Shown here: positions 13,981 to 25,278 of the stretch, one piece after another | Position numbering within the stretch: position 1 is the first letter of the stretch | Layout: every line of letters starts with the position of its first letter | Assembly: GCF_020509005.1 (NCBI RefSeq) | Contig: NC_063013.1 | Span: 1,798,001-1,862,000 of the forward strand | DNA: 64,000 bases | Origin: Fulvia fulva | Taxonomy: Eukaryota > Ascomycota > Dothideomycetes > Mycosphaerellales > Mycosphaerellaceae | Reading direction: 5' to 3' | Position numbers and translations under genes: made by a program | The notes under the pieces: model-generated | Told to the model about the DNA's origin: nothing | Databases searched by the model: none | The model's input: only the letters and a program-made list of their open reading frames with translations

Positions 13981-14619
13981 CTAAACCCTCTCGACCCCCG
14001 GCACCCGAATATCAATCCGCTGCCACTTCTTCGTACTTCCAACCGATAGTCGCCGCACAGTTTCCAGCACATCCCTCGCGCGAACCCCACAGGACCGCAC
14101 AACCTGCACCGCACGCACCTCTGTATACGAACTCCGCCGACCCCATGCGATAAGACCCCTCGACTTGGTGTAGTACACAGTCGCCTCAGCAAGCCTGCAA
14201 GGCGGCTGTGTCAGGTACATATCTAGCCAGGACTTCGTCGACTCAGGCTTCCCCCGGAACTGCGACGTTCGCATGCGGATGATGTCGCCCTCTGCCGGGA
14301 ACACCGGGTTGAAGTGGACTAGACTGGAGGTCGAGGCCTTGGAGCTGGTTGTCGAGACTGGATTCTCCGAGGTGATACTACTGCCACAGAAAGATGCCGC
14401 TGGACTTTTGTGGTTGCAGACGAAGCTGGAGAGGTTATTGTTCGTGACTTTCTTGACTGGGACGAAGCCGAGGAATGTTTGCCGCCGGAGCTGAGGTGAG
14501 GTCTGGATTAGGTCGCGCCAGTGGATGGAGACTCTTTGGTTGAGCAAGACGTCGCGCATGGGAAGGTATTGGAGGATGCTTTCCAGCAGTTCGGACGGTA
14601 AGTCGTGGATTTGGGCCAT
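13981..14619 (-). CDS. F-box protein
   Basis: 212 residues in one exon. The start is the ATG of MAQIHDLPSELLESIL; the frame extends upstream only to a GTG. Residues 3-45 form an F-box (LPSELLESILQYLP, then RVSIHWRDLIQ), which would bind Skp1 in an SCF ubiquitin ligase. The C-terminal part has no recognisable repeats and ends in KKWQRIDIRVPGVERV. Such short F-box proteins form large, variable families in plant-associated Dothideomycetes. The substrate is unknown. Confidence 0.75.
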   Translation of the reverse strand: MAQIHDLPSELLESILQYLPMRDVLLNQRVSIHWRDLIQTSPQLRRQTFLGFVPVKKVTNNNLSSFVCNHKSPAASFCGSSITSENPVSTTSSKASTSSLVHFNPVFPAEGDIIRMRTSQFRGKPESTKSWLDMYLTQPPCRLAEATVYYTKSRGLIAWGRRSSYTEVRAVQVVRSCGVRARDVLETVRRLSVGSTKKWQRIDIRVPGVERV

Positions 14620-15447
14620 GGTATTGCTTTTTGATGTCGTTCTCACAAGTCGATTGTCGAGCTCCGGTGTCTCGGTCGTATCTTCGACTCCTTTGCAGCG
14701 CTCTTGTGGCTATTGCTTTCCCGCTGCAGTACCCTCGTCGAGATCAACAGAAGCTGTAAGTTGTTCTGCTGACCAAATTCACGCTGATCGGATGAGGCGG
14801 CAATGGAAGCTCGGGAATTCGAATGTGCTCGAGATAGAGGATGACTACTTTTCTGCCCTTCTCAATTCTGCTATTGAACGTAACATATCAACTCGCAAGC
14901 GCGCGCCGTCCTCACTGCATGCTGCCTTCCTCGGTGGTGCCGAGTATTGCCAACGCTTGCCTAGGACGTTGCCGCGCCTGCCCAGCAGACTAGCAGACTA
15001 AGGTGAGTGCCACATGGACCATTGTGATATGGAGTATGGCGGCGAGCAGCCACGCTTTGGCCCTGCCATACCTCGAGACGTTGTGCTATACATTGGGAAA
15101 GTATGTAAACAGGGTATTGCGAATGCATGTCCAAGTTCTGCAGGGGTCTTCCTCCAACCCCACGGCAGCAGATGACGACGTGGGGCTCTGTTTTCAATGG
15201 CAGCTCACAGTCATGACCTTCTGCGGACAGCAACACTTCGTGACAGAGTGCACTCGAAACGCGATCTCGATTCTGACCTGCGTAGGGAGCTCCAAGCACC
15301 GTAGACGGCGTGAACATTGTCGAAGCGGCACGCGCTCACACGCTTCGACTCCGTAAGTGGTTGCTACGCCGCAATATTGCTTTCGCAACCATCAAAAGAC
15401 ATTCGAATCCTCGTATAGAGGGCGGGAACTCTGGGTCGTCTTTTATA
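14620..15447. promoter_or_regulatory. Divergent promoter region of the F-box gene and TMA64
   Basis: 828 bp between oppositely oriented starts. A plus-strand frame is open from 15310 into TMA64, but its N-terminal extension is not conserved in type and is taken as 5' UTR. Nothing else is seen. Confidence 0.5.
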
Positions 15448-17382
15448 ATGTTCAAGAAGAAGCCTGCAATCAAGCCACTGGCACCTCTCCGATCCTCGGA
15501 CCGCAGGAAGCTCGCCGATCAAATCATCAACGACTTCCAGCTTGACCGTGACACTGAGCGTGTCGTCCACGATACTCAGACGCCTGCACAGAAAGCAGAA
15601 GCAACGGCTGCGCGAACAAGCCTGCGAAACACACTACTGCCGGACAACCTCCAGTCAGCGCGATTCACCACCACCCATGGGCCTGAACTCAAGACAGCCA
15701 ACGGAACAGTCTATGTGGGCAGTCAAGATGGCGAAGAGGCACGCATACTGTGGTTTCAGGTCGACGGACGGATGTACCCAACTGTGTACACACTGTGGAG
15801 GAATCCAGACATGGTGCCCCTACTACACACACCTGGCATTGTCGTCAAGAAGCTGCAAGGCGGCGCGGACCTCATGACACCTGGACTGGCTGGCGGACCA
15901 CCGTTTCCACCAAATGCGAAGAAGGGAGCTATTGTCGCCGTAGCGAGTACAGACAACCCGTCGGTACCGGTTGCAGTTGGTGTATGCGAGATCGATGTCA
16001 GTGCGCTGGAAAGAGTACAAGGAGCAAAAGGACATGCCGTAGAGAATATGCACTGGGCCGGGGACGAGCTTTGGAATTACAGTACAGGCAGTAAGCCAGG
16101 ACAGGAGCCGCCAGAGGAGATTGACGGGTGGGTGAAGGTACTCGAGGCTAGAGGTCTAGCAGAAAAGGTTCAAGAAATGTCACTCGACGCAGGCGAAGGA
16201 GAGGGAGGTGTGCCACTGGAAATTGGTAATGCAGAAGGCCACACAGCCGATGGAAAGGATGAGGCCAGTGCAGCGGAGAAGGAAGATGCGACACCGCTCA
16301 CGCAGAAAGAGATCGATGATGCATTCCACAAGGCTTTCCTCTATGGAATCCACCACCACAAGACAACGAATCCGGACCAGAAGCACCACGGGTTGGTCTT
16401 TCCGCTTACCCAGTCTTTCACAATGTCGAATCTGGTACAACCATTCCTACCAGCCTTTACGCCAGAGCAGAGTCAGCAGCTGCAGATCAAGAAGACTTCA
16501 TGGAAGAACATCAAGAAGTTCGTGAAGAGCTTCGACAAGGCAAAGATAATCAAGACAAAGGACAAAGATGGCAACGAGACTGTGATTCTGGATATCGACT
16601 TCAACGATGCAGCTATTGTCAACTTCAAGCCATATCGTCTGCCCAAGAAGGAGACTGTGGCCGGCACTTCGCAAGGGCGAGGCGAGACGCCCACGGACAA
16701 GATAGACACTGGAGATGACTCGATCGGCCAGAAGCTCCAAGTGATATCCTTTTTCAGACCAACGTCTAAGCTACAGCCCATCTTCGATGCCGGATCACCG
16801 AACAAGACGCTCTTCACACCGCCTGAGGTGCGTGAGCTGATCACAGCTTACATCGAGCAACAGCAATTAGTGCAGGAGAACAACAAGCGTCTAGTCAAAC
16901 TCGACCCGACTCTCGCCAACTCGGTATTCGACGGCTCAGGGTCGCTAGACAAGGAAGTGCTGGCCAAAGGTAGCGTGCCTCGAGACGCCCTCATCGACCG
17001 CATCCTCCACAGCATGGCCAGCTCCTACGCCATCGTTCGGAACGGCACAGATCCTGGAAGCACAAAAGCGAAGAGCGGAGCGCCGCCGAAAGTGCACATC
17101 ACACTCGAGACGAGAAGTGGCAACAAGACCGTTACGAAAGTGTCTGGACTGGAAGCATACTACATTAACCCTCGACCGCTGGCAGATGAGCTTCGTAAGG
17201 TATGTGCTGGATCGACGAGCGTAGAGGCGCTGGCTGGTGCTGCGAAGAAGACGGAGAAGCCCGTTATGGAAGTTCTGGTGCAAGGACCGCAGAGGGATGC
17301 CATTGTGAAAGCGTTGGAGGAGAGGGGTGTGGATAAGAAGTGGATTCAGGTTTTGGATAAGACGAAGGGGAAGAAGAGGTAG
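15448..17382 (+). CDS. TMA64: Tma64/eIF2D translation factor
   Basis: 644 residues. The start MFKKKPAIKPLAPLRSSDRR is the conserved eIF2D N-terminus; the frame is open for 46 more codons upstream, but these are taken as UTR. In order: the N-terminal domain, a PUA domain (about residues 100-200, around LLHTPGIVVKKL), an acidic Ala/Glu linker, a winged-helix region (about 270-360), a SWIB-like region (about 420-520) and a C-terminal SUI1 domain (about 548-635) ending KKWIQVLDKTKGKKR. The factor acts on post-termination 40S subunits, removing deacylated tRNA and mRNA. It is a single uninterrupted exon. Confidence 0.92.
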   Translation: MFKKKPAIKPLAPLRSSDRRKLADQIINDFQLDRDTERVVHDTQTPAQKAEATAARTSLRNTLLPDNLQSARFTTTHGPELKTANGTVYVGSQDGEEARILWFQVDGRMYPTVYTLWRNPDMVPLLHTPGIVVKKLQGGADLMTPGLAGGPPFPPNAKKGAIVAVASTDNPSVPVAVGVCEIDVSALERVQGAKGHAVENMHWAGDELWNYSTGSKPGQEPPEEIDGWVKVLEARGLAEKVQEMSLDAGEGEGGVPLEIGNAEGHTADGKDEASAAEKEDATPLTQKEIDDAFHKAFLYGIHHHKTTNPDQKHHGLVFPLTQSFTMSNLVQPFLPAFTPEQSQQLQIKKTSWKNIKKFVKSFDKAKIIKTKDKDGNETVILDIDFNDAAIVNFKPYRLPKKETVAGTSQGRGETPTDKIDTGDDSIGQKLQVISFFRPTSKLQPIFDAGSPNKTLFTPPEVRELITAYIEQQQLVQENNKRLVKLDPTLANSVFDGSGSLDKEVLAKGSVPRDALIDRILHSMASSYAIVRNGTDPGSTKAKSGAPPKVHITLETRSGNKTVTKVSGLEAYYINPRPLADELRKVCAGSTSVEALAGAAKKTEKPVMEVLVQGPQRDAIVKALEERGVDKKWIQVLDKTKGKKR

Positions 17383-17836
17383 AGGTGTCATGAGATTCGC
17401 GATAACGTCGTCACTCACGAGTGTAGTCTCCTTCGAATGGTCAATCGATCTGACATATCTTATCATTCTTGAGTGGTAGAGACTAAGCTAATCCATACTC
17501 CGCCAACCATTCGCGCCGCATCCACCAGTACAGAGCATGCCTCGAGTAAAAGTCAGAAGAACAGCAAAAGGGATGCACGTCCCGCTAAGCAGATGCTAGG
17601 GTATCCAAAACGCAGACTGATTCTTGGTAGGTAAAGTCATAGTTGACACATCGCCAGGGGGTGAGCTGGCAATAGCAAGCTCATGCTTTGATAGAGGCTC
17701 CAGTGGGTGAGCTGCGGTGCATATCCATCCAGTGCGGTGTGCGCTTCCTGACAGGAGATGTCAAGCGTGCTCGCGCCATCACTGGACTGCGACTGCGACT
17801 GCGCTTGCCGTTTGAGTTGCGGTCGGAACAGGGTTT
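17383..17836. other. Convergent 3' flanks of TMA64 and PUB1
   Basis: 454 bp between two convergent genes. Expected to hold both 3' UTRs. No other feature seen. Confidence 0.5.
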
Positions 17837-19552
17837 CTAACCTTGATAGCCGCCGTAGCCGCGTCCGAAAGGTGCTGCTTGAGGGAGACCTGGCTGTGGC
17901 ATACCTGGCTGAGGCATGAAGCCGCCAGGAGTTTGACTGCCGTAGCTGCCAGCGCTCTGAGGTATCTGTCCAGGAGTGGCCCAGCTACCTGGAGGTGGCT
18001 GCATGGTGGTTGCCGACATTGGGTTCGTGAAGCTACCTGGCATTGGGTGCTGTCCGAACTGACCAGGGGTGGCAGCTTGTGGCGACATGGCAGGTGCACC
18101 TGGCTGACCGTATTGTGGGAAGAACGCCTGGGGAGTACCTGGAAAGACAGCGGATTGGGGAACAGCTGATTGAGGTGTCTGGGCTGGGTTGTATCCATCG
18201 AATTGGCCAGTTGGAGGACGGTCTTTGCCCCACTATCAACACATTAGTTCGGGTTCATCATAACAGCTGAAACGTTACTTACGCTGCACTTCAATGGTCG
18301 GCCGTTGACGTTGTAGCCACTGAGCTGGCAGATCGCGTTGGCCGCGTTCTCGTGCGTGTCCATCTTGATGAATGCGAAGCCGCGGTCGGACTGGAATCGT
18401 GTCTCAGTAACGTAGCCGAAGTTCTGGAACAGCGGAACAAGATCGTTCTGAGTCGTGTATGGCGTCAGGTTCCCGACGTAGCACGTAGTTTGCCATTGCG
18501 GAGTCTGGTTGACGACCATCTCGTAGGACTGCGTGCCTTGAGTAGGGAAAGTGTGGTGGCCGTATGGAGTGGTAGGAGTCATGCCCATCTGTGCCATGGC
18601 CTGTTGCTGAGAAAAGGATGGCTGACCCTTCTGGTTCGCCCAGTTGCAGCGAACGGCACGCGAACCGAGCCATTCTCCATCCATCGAGCTGAGCGCCTTC
18701 TCAGCCTCGCCGCGGTCGCGGTAAGCCACGAAACCATAGCCACGTGAGCGGCCTGTCTTCATGTCCCACATGACTCGAGCTTCTGAGACAGTGCCGAATG
18801 CCGAAAAAGCTTGCAGAAGAACTTCATCGTTGACTTCGTTGGAAAGATCGCCGACGAAGATGTGGAAGTGATTCGAAGTGTCCTCCTTGGTGTTGGTGTT
18901 TGACTGATATGCCCAGTTGACCCGAATCTCTTGCTGATGCACACGCCTCCCGTTAAGAGTCTGCATAGCTCTTTCCGCAGCACCTGGGTCGTCGTATTCC
19001 ACGAAACCGTAGTTGTAACCTTTCGACTGGAACTGTAAGAAGTTAGCTTGGTCTGGTCTGTTTGTCACGATGCGATGCAGTGTGCGTGCTCAATTGTGCA
19101 AAGCAAACATCAGTCTGTAGTTATGTCACGAGACCATTGCTCTTGCCATTGGGAAGCTCCTGCCTGGTTGCATGGTCACATGCTCGGGTACTCACGTTCT
19201 TGTCTGGGATAATCTTGACATTCTGCACATGTCCAGTCGTCTCGAAGATCTGTTTGAGCACATCTTCCGTAACACGGGGGTCCAGTCCTCCCACATATAG
19301 TGCTCTCTTGTTCGGTTCGGGTGCAGCGCGTCTCACGTGGCCGCCAGCGCTGGTGGGCGACAGGATGCCGCTTAGGTCGATGTCGCCGACAGCAGTGGGT
19401 GTCGGGTTGGTGTTTTGTGGAATCGTGAGGGATGGAACCGGTGGCGGAGGCATGTGACCTTGGGAGCCGTTCTGGAACGCAGGCTGACCGGGCGCAACGC
19501 CAGCTGGAAGAGGAGGCAGCGAAGTGGCCGAAGAGGCTGTAAAGTCGGCCAT
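17837..19552 (-). CDS. PUB1: Pub1/TIA-1-type poly(U)-binding protein, three RRMs (3 exons)
   Basis: Exons are 19196-19552, 18283-19032 and 17837-18232 (minus), giving 500 residues. RRM1 (about 84-165) has RNP2 LYVGGL and RNP1 YNYGFVEY. RRM2 (about 175-250) has IFVGDL and RGYGFVAY. RRM3 (about 290-365) has CYVGNL and RGFAFIKM. The order and spacing match Pub1/TIA-1 proteins, which bind U-rich mRNA, control stability and join stress granules. A 163-nt intron (GTGAGT...TTACAG) cuts RRM1 between RNP2 and RNP1. The C-terminus (about 130 residues) is a Gly/Pro/Gln/Ala-rich prion-like tail. The divergent neighbour starts 977 bp away. Confidence 0.93.
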
Positions 19553-20528
19553 AGCAGTGGAGAGTAGTAGTCTTGCAGATTACAAAGATAAGGAGGCAGA
19601 TATGAGCAGAGAGATCCAAAGAGGAAATGCGATGAAGCCTGAGACTCAGCTGCGTGATGGATTAGGCGCCGGCTGGCTGACGGTCCTGCAAAGGGAAGAG
19701 GAACGCACAAAGAGACAACAAGCTGGTGAAGTCGCTTAGCTGGTATGTATCCGCGCGAGGAAGATGTGCGGCGCTGCTGCTGCTGCTGCTGCTGATGACA
19801 CAGGGAGCCTATACCACCAGTACCACGTCCTGCGTGCTCGGCGCGGTGAGAGAGGGGGTGTTGGGTGGTGGGTCTTGGTCGCGGAGGACAAGAAGAGTCT
19901 GCGCCAAAGGTCGGAAATCGTTGCTTCAGGGGACAAAGCAGGTAAAGCCGAAATCGACGCTCCCGGAACAAATGAGACGGCAAAACGAGGAAGACAACGA
20001 GGAGGAAAACGAGGTCGCTGATGTCGAGAACTCAAGGTTCGGCTGGTGGAGTGGAGAGGTGGAGAGAAAGACAGTGCAGCCAGCAGAGCTCCTTCGAGGC
20101 TGGCCTGCGCGAAAGTGGAGGAACGGGAGGCTCCTCGTCCCTGCTTCGCTTGTCGGCTCCCGGCAGCAACCTTCCGCGCGGCGAGCTAGTCTAGCCACAA
20201 GTACAACAAGTAGACTATCGCTTTCGAGGGAACCTCCGCAGGAAGGAGCAGTTCATGCTTCGACATCGTCCGATCAATCGTGTCCGTGGCTTCACATCAA
20301 TCACCCAAGACGTGCAGCAGTCCATGTTGTGCAGGATACATGTACCACGTGCGCAACAGGCTTCACCATCTCCACTCACCACACGGACATCACGCGACCA
20401 AACCCAGCTTCAGGGCAAGCACTACGGCACCTTCAGCCGACGCGAGGAACGACACAATACGATACACACATCAGGAGGCGGCCAGGACTTCGGAATAGCT
20501 GGACTTTTCAATATCCTGACGACCCAAT
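19553..20528. promoter_or_regulatory. Divergent promoter region of PUB1 and the poly-Asn protein gene
   Basis: 976 bp. It contains a GCT microsatellite (seven units, 19773-19794), which reads as CAG repeats in the likely PUB1 5' UTR. A 285-codon plus-strand frame (19726-20583) overlaps the true start of the next gene in another frame and looks like chance. Confidence 0.55.
19773..19794. repeat. (GCT)7 microsatellite
   Basis: Seven perfect GCT units, lying 220 bp upstream of the PUB1 start codon, probably in its 5' UTR. Confidence 0.9.
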
Positions 20529-21810
<1,282 letters not shown>

Positions 21811-22232
21811 ATATCCAAGCATTCCAAGCATGATTATGGATCGATGCTATGACTTTTCGTAAGAACAGCGCTGAAGAAACAACCATAGATGCATCACTTT
21901 CTCCTTCCACTTCATACCCTTATCCTGATTCGTGTCCAAGATAGCTTAGATGTCGAAAGTTTGTGGAGACAAGCTCTCCGATGCGGTAAGTGTTTGCGAT
22001 GTTTGATGCGTCGTTACCGATGCCGTAGGTCACGTAAGTCATTCTGGGATGTCGTGAAGCTCAAGAGATGCGATAGCTTGCAATACTCAAGTCGTGCGAC
22101 GTATCGCTGTCAACGATGGTCTTGCTTCCAGCACAGCAGCGTAGCGCTGATGTTGTTACTGAACAGCGCCGCGTAGCTGCAGCAAGATCGCAAAACTGTC
22201 GGAACAGCGTCTCAGCAGTATGGTACTCGTGT
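21811..22232. other. Convergent 3' flanks
   Basis: 422 bp between two convergent genes. No supported feature. Confidence 0.5.
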
Positions 22233-23701
22233 TCAGTTGAGAGTAGTAGCCTCCGGCAGATATGCAGCCGAAATCGGCTGGTGTCTGCGTGATTCGTCTT
22301 CTTTCGAGTCGTCGATGATGAGCATATCGCCCAACTCGTTGATGGCCTTGAGCTCCGGTAGCGGCTCTCGGGTGTAGCGTGGAGAGGTCATGATCTTCGA
22401 GAGCGGATCGGCATAGCACAATGGGAGATCGCCTTCGAAGGTCGCCGACTCCAGGCCGCGGATGCGCTTCAGCTCCCTCAAGCAGAGGTGCAGCTTATTG
22501 TCAGGGTAGTGCACGCTCGACAGGAAAGAAGGCTTCAAGGTGTCCTTGTACTCAAGTCGGAACCTCTTCAGGTAAGGACTGGTTGCCAGTGCGAGCGCAA
22601 AGGACCGCTCAATGGTGTAGACCCACTCCCAGCTCTCCATGCGGATGGTGATACTCTCGACGTTCTTCAGTGCCTGACGAGAGATGAGGCGTGTGAGCAT
22701 CGGCACCTTCTCTTGGTCAGTGATACGATGGTCGCACGGAAGGAGGATGTTGAGGGGCTTCTTCCGGAGAGCTTGAAGAGCCTCGGCGGAGAACTGTTTG
22801 TTGAGTAGCAGAGCTGTCGGTGTGATGCGACGGCGAGGGTATGGGAAGCGGACAACATGATCGGGCCAATTAGCCATCGCGCGGATGATTGACTTGGAGA
22901 TGTCTGGCCAGTCGACCGCCTGTTCGTAGATCAAGTCTCGAAGTTCCCGCGGGAGGTCTCCAAAGCCGATGGCAGGGTTCTGCATACGGTCCTGCATTGC
23001 ACGAGCCTGGTCTGGTATGATGCCGATGAGCGTGACCTTCTTGACGTTGTGTACCCGGCGGAGAGAGTTGATCGCATCGCGCATTTGGTCACGAAAGCCG
23101 CAGTCGTGCCTAGTAGACACGCACTCCGTCATATGTTCCTGCAGACGGTCGTCGCCGAATCGGATGGTGAGGTTCTTGAGGTTGTGACCTTTTGCCAGTA
23201 TTTTCCCCAGATCTTTCAGGAGGCGCATGTATCCGTTCCAGGACTCTGGAAGGATTCTGCCTTTGATGATAGGATGGCCATCGTCGGTGATGTGGATCGA
23301 GGAGATATGTCGGAGGAGATGCGGGCTGCAGAATGTCAGTGTATGTTTGTGTCGAAAGATCAATGCTCAACGTACCTCACGACCCTGGTCGTATCCCTAG
23401 CAGTGAGAAGGCCGTGGTGGAAAGTGATACCTCGCTTCATGAGCATGTACGAAGCTTCCGCGTAGATTTGTTTGTTCAGAACAAGAAGTGCCGGTGTACG
23501 CTTGTGTGGCAGAGGAGGCCCCTGCCCACGCCTTTCGGTTCTCGGCCTCATGAGGTATCCATGTAGCTCGTCGAAGTAGGCCTCGATACCGCCGTACCCG
23601 AGTACCAAGTCATAGATCATGTTGCGGATTTCAGCTGGGAGGTCGAGGAACTGCTTTGATATCAGAGTCTGTTCGAGTAGCTCGCAGAGGTCGGAAGCCA
23701 T
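22233..23701 (-). CDS. Two-domain fungal LPxE-IR (F-box-like/2EXR-type) protein (2 exons)
   Basis: Exons 23376-23701 and 22233-23325 (minus), intron GTACGT...CTGACATTCTGCAG, 472 residues from MASDLCELLEQ. The motif FLDLPAEIRNMIYDLVL is near residue 17 and a second copy, FGDLPRELRDLIYEQAV, is near residue 240. Each is followed by the usual 'ALLxLNKQxxAEA' segment (ALLVLNKQIYAEA; ALLLNKQFSAEALQ). This is a widespread, fast-evolving fungal family related to F-box proteins, here as a tandem duplication in one chain. An ATG at 23839 could be used if an intron (23792-23836; GTACGT...TTACTAAC...TTAAG) is removed, adding about 47 residues. Function is unknown. Confidence 0.7.
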
Positions 23702-24451
23702 TACCGGAAGAATGCGTCGGACCAGCTTACACTGGTACCGAGTCACTCGTCTCTTTGTCTGCAGGAGTGTGGTTGAGGTCTGATGTTCCTTAAGTAATGT
23801 TAGTAACCTTCGTGAAGCACCAGAGCCGCCACGTACCATTGTGAAGCCTGATATTGTTGCACCTCCGAAGCGATGACAATAAGATGCACTGCTATTGTCG
23901 TCGAGGTAGAGCGCTGAATGGTGGGATTAGATGGCTAGATGCGAAGATGTGGTGATTGTTATTGTTGGTGTGATGCTCAATGGGGAGGTTGCCATTGTCG
24001 CCGTAGAAATATGCCTCTCGTCAATGGCACTAAATTAGCGCCACTTGCAAATGTGCAGAAGCTAGCCCGCAGCTATGTGTTTCAGAGTGAGTGAAGCAGA
24101 GGCAGTCGTGGGAAGGTGGCGAGTACGTCTAGGAGCGGGAAGTGCTGGGTCATGGCCTTTCGTTAACCATTTCGATCCGTACCATTATATCGTTCGACAG
24201 AGTGGCGAATCGTTTCTAACTCCACAGTAGACGTCTCTGACATCCTCGATAGCAACATTGTGCTGTCCACAGGCATTTGAGTGGGAATGGCAGTGAAGGC
24301 GATGGGTCGTGATGTCGTGATATCTTCAATGCCTTCCCGAAGCTTCACAATAGTGACTGCCCCGCCTGCCTCACTTTTAGCCTCAGCCGCGCTCACCGCC
24401 ATTTGGGCTGTAGTGAATTCAAACATCTCGTCGACGTTGATCTCGTGAGCA
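23702..24451. other. Intergenic, 750 bp
   Basis: Upstream region of the two-domain gene and 3' flank of the phosphatase gene. An 87-codon minus frame (24163-24426) has no domain. It could be a further exon of the phosphatase, but no splice join fits. Confidence 0.4.
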
Positions 24452-25006
24452 TCAAAGCTTCGCTGCTGCCTGTCGCCTCCGGTCTCGCGTGCACCAATCG
24501 CCAGTGTAACGTGTTTTCAACCACTCGTCGTAGACTCGCTTGGCTTCGGCAGGATCCTCGACCTTCAGCATGGTATCATATACCTCGAGCTGCTCCCAGA
24601 AGCCAGGATTTGGGTCTGCGACTCCGCGCCCTTCCTGAAGCTGTGAAAGTGCCTCGTCAGGAGACACGCCAAACTTCCACATAAGATAAGCACAGATGAT
24701 AGTAGCCGATCTCGATTTGCCCATAGCACAATGAACAAACACCCTGCCACCAGCTTTGATCGCGGTGTCGATGAAGTTGTTTGTATCCGGAAAGCGCGCT
24801 ACTATGTTCTCATTCGGATCGTCGTCTAACCGAACTTGCATGGTAGTATAGTCCTTGAAATGACCAGTCTCGTAGAGGTCGTAGTCGAGCACGGACAGGA
24901 TGTGAGTGATTCTAGCGTCGCGGAACAAATCCTGGCGTTGGTACAATGCATGTAGGCCTCCAATGTAGAGGCCACCGGCTCTTGGAGCTTCGTCTACCCA
25001 ACCCAT
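24452..25006 (-). CDS. Dual-specificity protein phosphatase (Yvh1-like catalytic domain)
   Basis: 184 residues in one exon, start MGWVDEAPRAGGLYIGGL. Catalytic P-loop HCAMGKSRS with nucleophile Cys93; the upstream Asp-rich stretch LDDDPNENI supplies the general acid, and PNPGFWEQLEVY follows, as in fungal Yvh1 proteins. Yvh1 acts in release of Mrt4 from pre-60S ribosomes through a C-terminal zinc-binding domain. That domain is not seen here: the chain stops about 40 residues after the catalytic core, and no CxxC pairs appear in any frame I read downstream. It is either an unrelated small DUSP, a truncated Yvh1 paralogue, or a gene with a missed intron near its 3' end. Confidence 0.8.
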   Translation of the reverse strand: MGWVDEAPRAGGLYIGGLHALYQRQDLFRDARITHILSVLDYDLYETGHFKDYTTMQVRLDDDPNENIVARFPDTNNFIDTAIKAGGRVFVHCAMGKSRSATIICAYLMWKFGVSPDEALSQLQEGRGVADPNPGFWEQLEVYDTMLKVEDPAEAKRVYDEWLKTRYTGDWCTRDRRRQAAAKL

Positions 25007-25278
25007 GATATTCGGACTATGCTATCATCTGATCAATTCATGAAGAGGGCGTGGATGGGCGTAGAATTGTAGTTGATGACGAAGTGGTGAAAGGTCAGGG
25101 ACGAGATGAAGTCAAAGCGGTCCGCGCCACGTGCCGAGGTTGCAGCGGCAGATCACACGGCTGTCATGTGTAAACATTGTGCGGTGAGCGCGACAAGGTG
25201 AAGTCGGTAAGTACTTATGCAGATGCTGTAGAGTGAAGGGAAAACCAGACTTAACCCACTGACGGTCCCCACAGCATA

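Noticed and set aside
24163..24426. Possible 3' exon of the dual-specificity phosphatase
   Set aside because: Every splice join I tried broke the frame or met a stop, and the peptide has no Cys pairs of the Yvh1 type.
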